Shown: in pieces, positions 33,245-35,307 of the stretch
Numbering within the stretch: the first letter of the stretch is position 1
Layout: the number at the start of each line of letters is the position of its first letter
Program-made: the position numbers and the translations under genes
The notes under the pieces: model-generated
Databases searched by the model: none
The model's input: the letters and a program-made list of their open reading frames with translations, nothing else
Told to the model about the DNA's origin: nothing
Source: an uncultured Clostridia bacterium
Lineage (GTDB): Bacteria > Bacillota > Clostridia > Christensenellales > UBA1242
NCBI GenBank assembly: GCA_945921465.1
Contig: CAMEKS010000009.1
Coordinates: forward strand, 1 to 35,307
Length of the DNA: 35,307 bases
Direction of reading: 5' to 3'

Positions 33245-33730
33245 TTATTTAGTGTTTTTCTTAGAAGTTTTCTTTGATTTACTTGTTTTTACTTCTACAT
33301 TTTGCTCTTCTGCATTGTTGGATTCGGTAGCAGTTGTATCAGTTTCATCTTTTTTATCGTCAGAAGTTTTATCTTCGTCAGCGAATGTTATATCATTGCC
33401 TCCTGCATCTAATACAATATCTCGCTTGGTATCAATACCCATAATCGCATCGGCGTGAATTTCTTGATAAGAAACATTCTTTCCTTCACCAGTTTCAATT
33501 ACATATACTTTGCCGATTGTGGTCTCCCTAGCACTGATAATTCTGCCAAATACACCGGCAGTCGTAATAATCCTGTCTCCATTTTTTAGAGAGTTCATCA
33601 TCTCAGTTCGTTTAGCACCATCTTTCTTATTCCTAATCATAGTAGGAATAATCATTACAGCTATTAATACAACCAAAATAATTAATAATCCGTATTGTGA
33701 AAAAAAATCACTTGCTAATAATAGATTCAT
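33245..33730 (-). CDS. yajC: Preprotein translocase accessory subunit YajC
   Basis: YajC is a small inner-membrane protein associated with SecDF and the Sec translocon. One membrane helix (about 13-31) is followed by the family core: MIRNKKDGAKRTEMMNSLKNGDRIITTAGVFGRI and then VYVIETGEGKNVSYQEIHADAI. YajC is usually about 85-110 aa. Here about 60 extra residues form a Asp/Glu/Thr-rich tail ending in a lysine cluster (KTSKSKKTSKKNTK). AGGGG lies about 8 nt before the ATG. It follows tgt on the same strand in the widely conserved order queA-tgt-yajC. secD and secF are not in the window. Confidence 0.93.
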   Translation of the reverse strand: MNLLLASDFFSQYGLLIILVVLIAVMIIPTMIRNKKDGAKRTEMMNSLKNGDRIITTAGVFGRIISARETTIGKVYVIETGEGKNVSYQEIHADAIMGIDTKRDIVLDAGGNDITFADEDKTSDDKKDETDTTATESNNAEEQNVEVKTSKSKKTSKKNTK

Positions 33731-33858
33731 TTATATTTCCCCTTTGTTAATAATTTGTTGATATACCTCAATGCGATATACATTTTAATATTTCAATCAT
33801 TTAAGAGATTGTAACATATTGTATTAATATTTCAAAAGCAATATTTATCAAAAAATGT

Positions 33859-35022
<1,164 letters not shown>

Positions 35023-35174
35023 TTATATCATATTAATCGATGTTAATCAATATCATAAATTGAAATGTATTTCTATACTTGATTATATTTTGTAATAACG
35101 GCAAACATATATGTCTTACATAATAACGTCTAATCTAAATATAGTTATCAAATAATATAATAGATTTATATATA

Positions 35175-35307
35175 CTAATATAAGAAACAAGCATCACCAA
35201 AACTAAAGAACCTATACCCTTCTTCTACAGCGACTTTATAGAAATCCAGAGTTTCTTCTATTCCGCAGAATGCAGATATAAGCATAATTAAGGTACTCTT
35301 AGGTAAA
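35175..35307 (-). CDS. queA: S-adenosylmethionine:tRNA ribosyltransferase-isomerase QueA, C-terminal end (partial)
   Basis: The last 44 codons of queA are present and the gene continues past the window edge. Read on the minus strand they give [15 protein letters not shown], then [23 protein letters not shown] and a stop. LPxSTLxMLxSAF and YRFFSFGDA are the standard QueA ending. QueA transfers the ribosyl part of SAM to preQ1 in tRNA to form epoxyqueuosine, using the product of Tgt. It is too short to appear as a full reading frame but is unambiguous. Confidence 0.93.
   Translation of the reverse strand, partial: LPKSTLIMLISAFCGIEETLDFYKVAVEEGYRFFSFGDACFLY

Overview
The window is AT-rich DNA of a spore-forming, Clostridia-like member of the Bacillota. 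The evidence is strong GGAG/GAGG ribosome sites with many GTG and TTG starts, TTGACA/TATAAT-type promoters, many intrinsic terminators, RNase Y, a Gram-positive LexA box, a MutL with the endonuclease motifs, a class II LysRS, the queA-tgt-yajC order, and a germination protease (Gpr). No rRNA, CRISPR array, insertion sequence or prophage was seen. There is one tRNA gene, tRNA-Trp(CCA).

Layout. 1-3384: the end of mutS, then mutL and miaA packed on the plus strand. 3385-4157: tRNA-Trp, its terminator and a decayed structured repeat. 4158-8993: rnhA, a two-gene ABC exporter with an unusual ATPase, and a TVP38/VTT membrane protein. 9049-9357: the first well-preserved cluster of a modular palindromic repeat family. 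9427-12238: a membrane-anchored PadR-type regulator divergent from a YgjP-like metallopeptidase. 12239-12806: non-coding DNA rich in inverted repeats. 12807-14932: a CD-NTase-like protein that seems to lack its catalytic residues, divergent from a Xer-type tyrosine recombinase. 15077-17616: lexA with its own SOS box, then rny. 18022-21727: a miaB-iscS-thiI operon. 21783-24791: a class A penicillin-binding protein convergent with a YlxY-like deacetylase. 24912-27596: a large membrane-anchored coiled-coil protein with internal 67-residue repeats. 27783-28169: a second repeat cluster. 28236-35307: degV, lysS, gpr with a lytic transglycosylase, rpsT, yajC, tgt and the end of queA.

Two themes connect the housekeeping genes. 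One is tRNA maturation: MiaA and MiaB act at A37, IscS and ThiI at s4U8, QueA and Tgt on queuosine, with LysRS and tRNA-Trp nearby. The other is genome maintenance: MutS/MutL, LexA, RNase HI and Xer. Envelope and spore genes (PBP, deacetylase, SLT, Gpr) make up much of the rest.

The most unusual content is non-coding: an interspersed family of 79-bp modules, each able to fold into three tetraloop hairpins closed by an outer stem. These alternate with roughly 70-bp hairpin modules whose flanks are conserved but whose stems vary. Next in interest are the apparently dead nucleotidyltransferase, the membrane-tethered PadR protein, and the ABC ATPase lacking three canonical motif residues. All functional calls come from reading motifs by eye; no database search was run.
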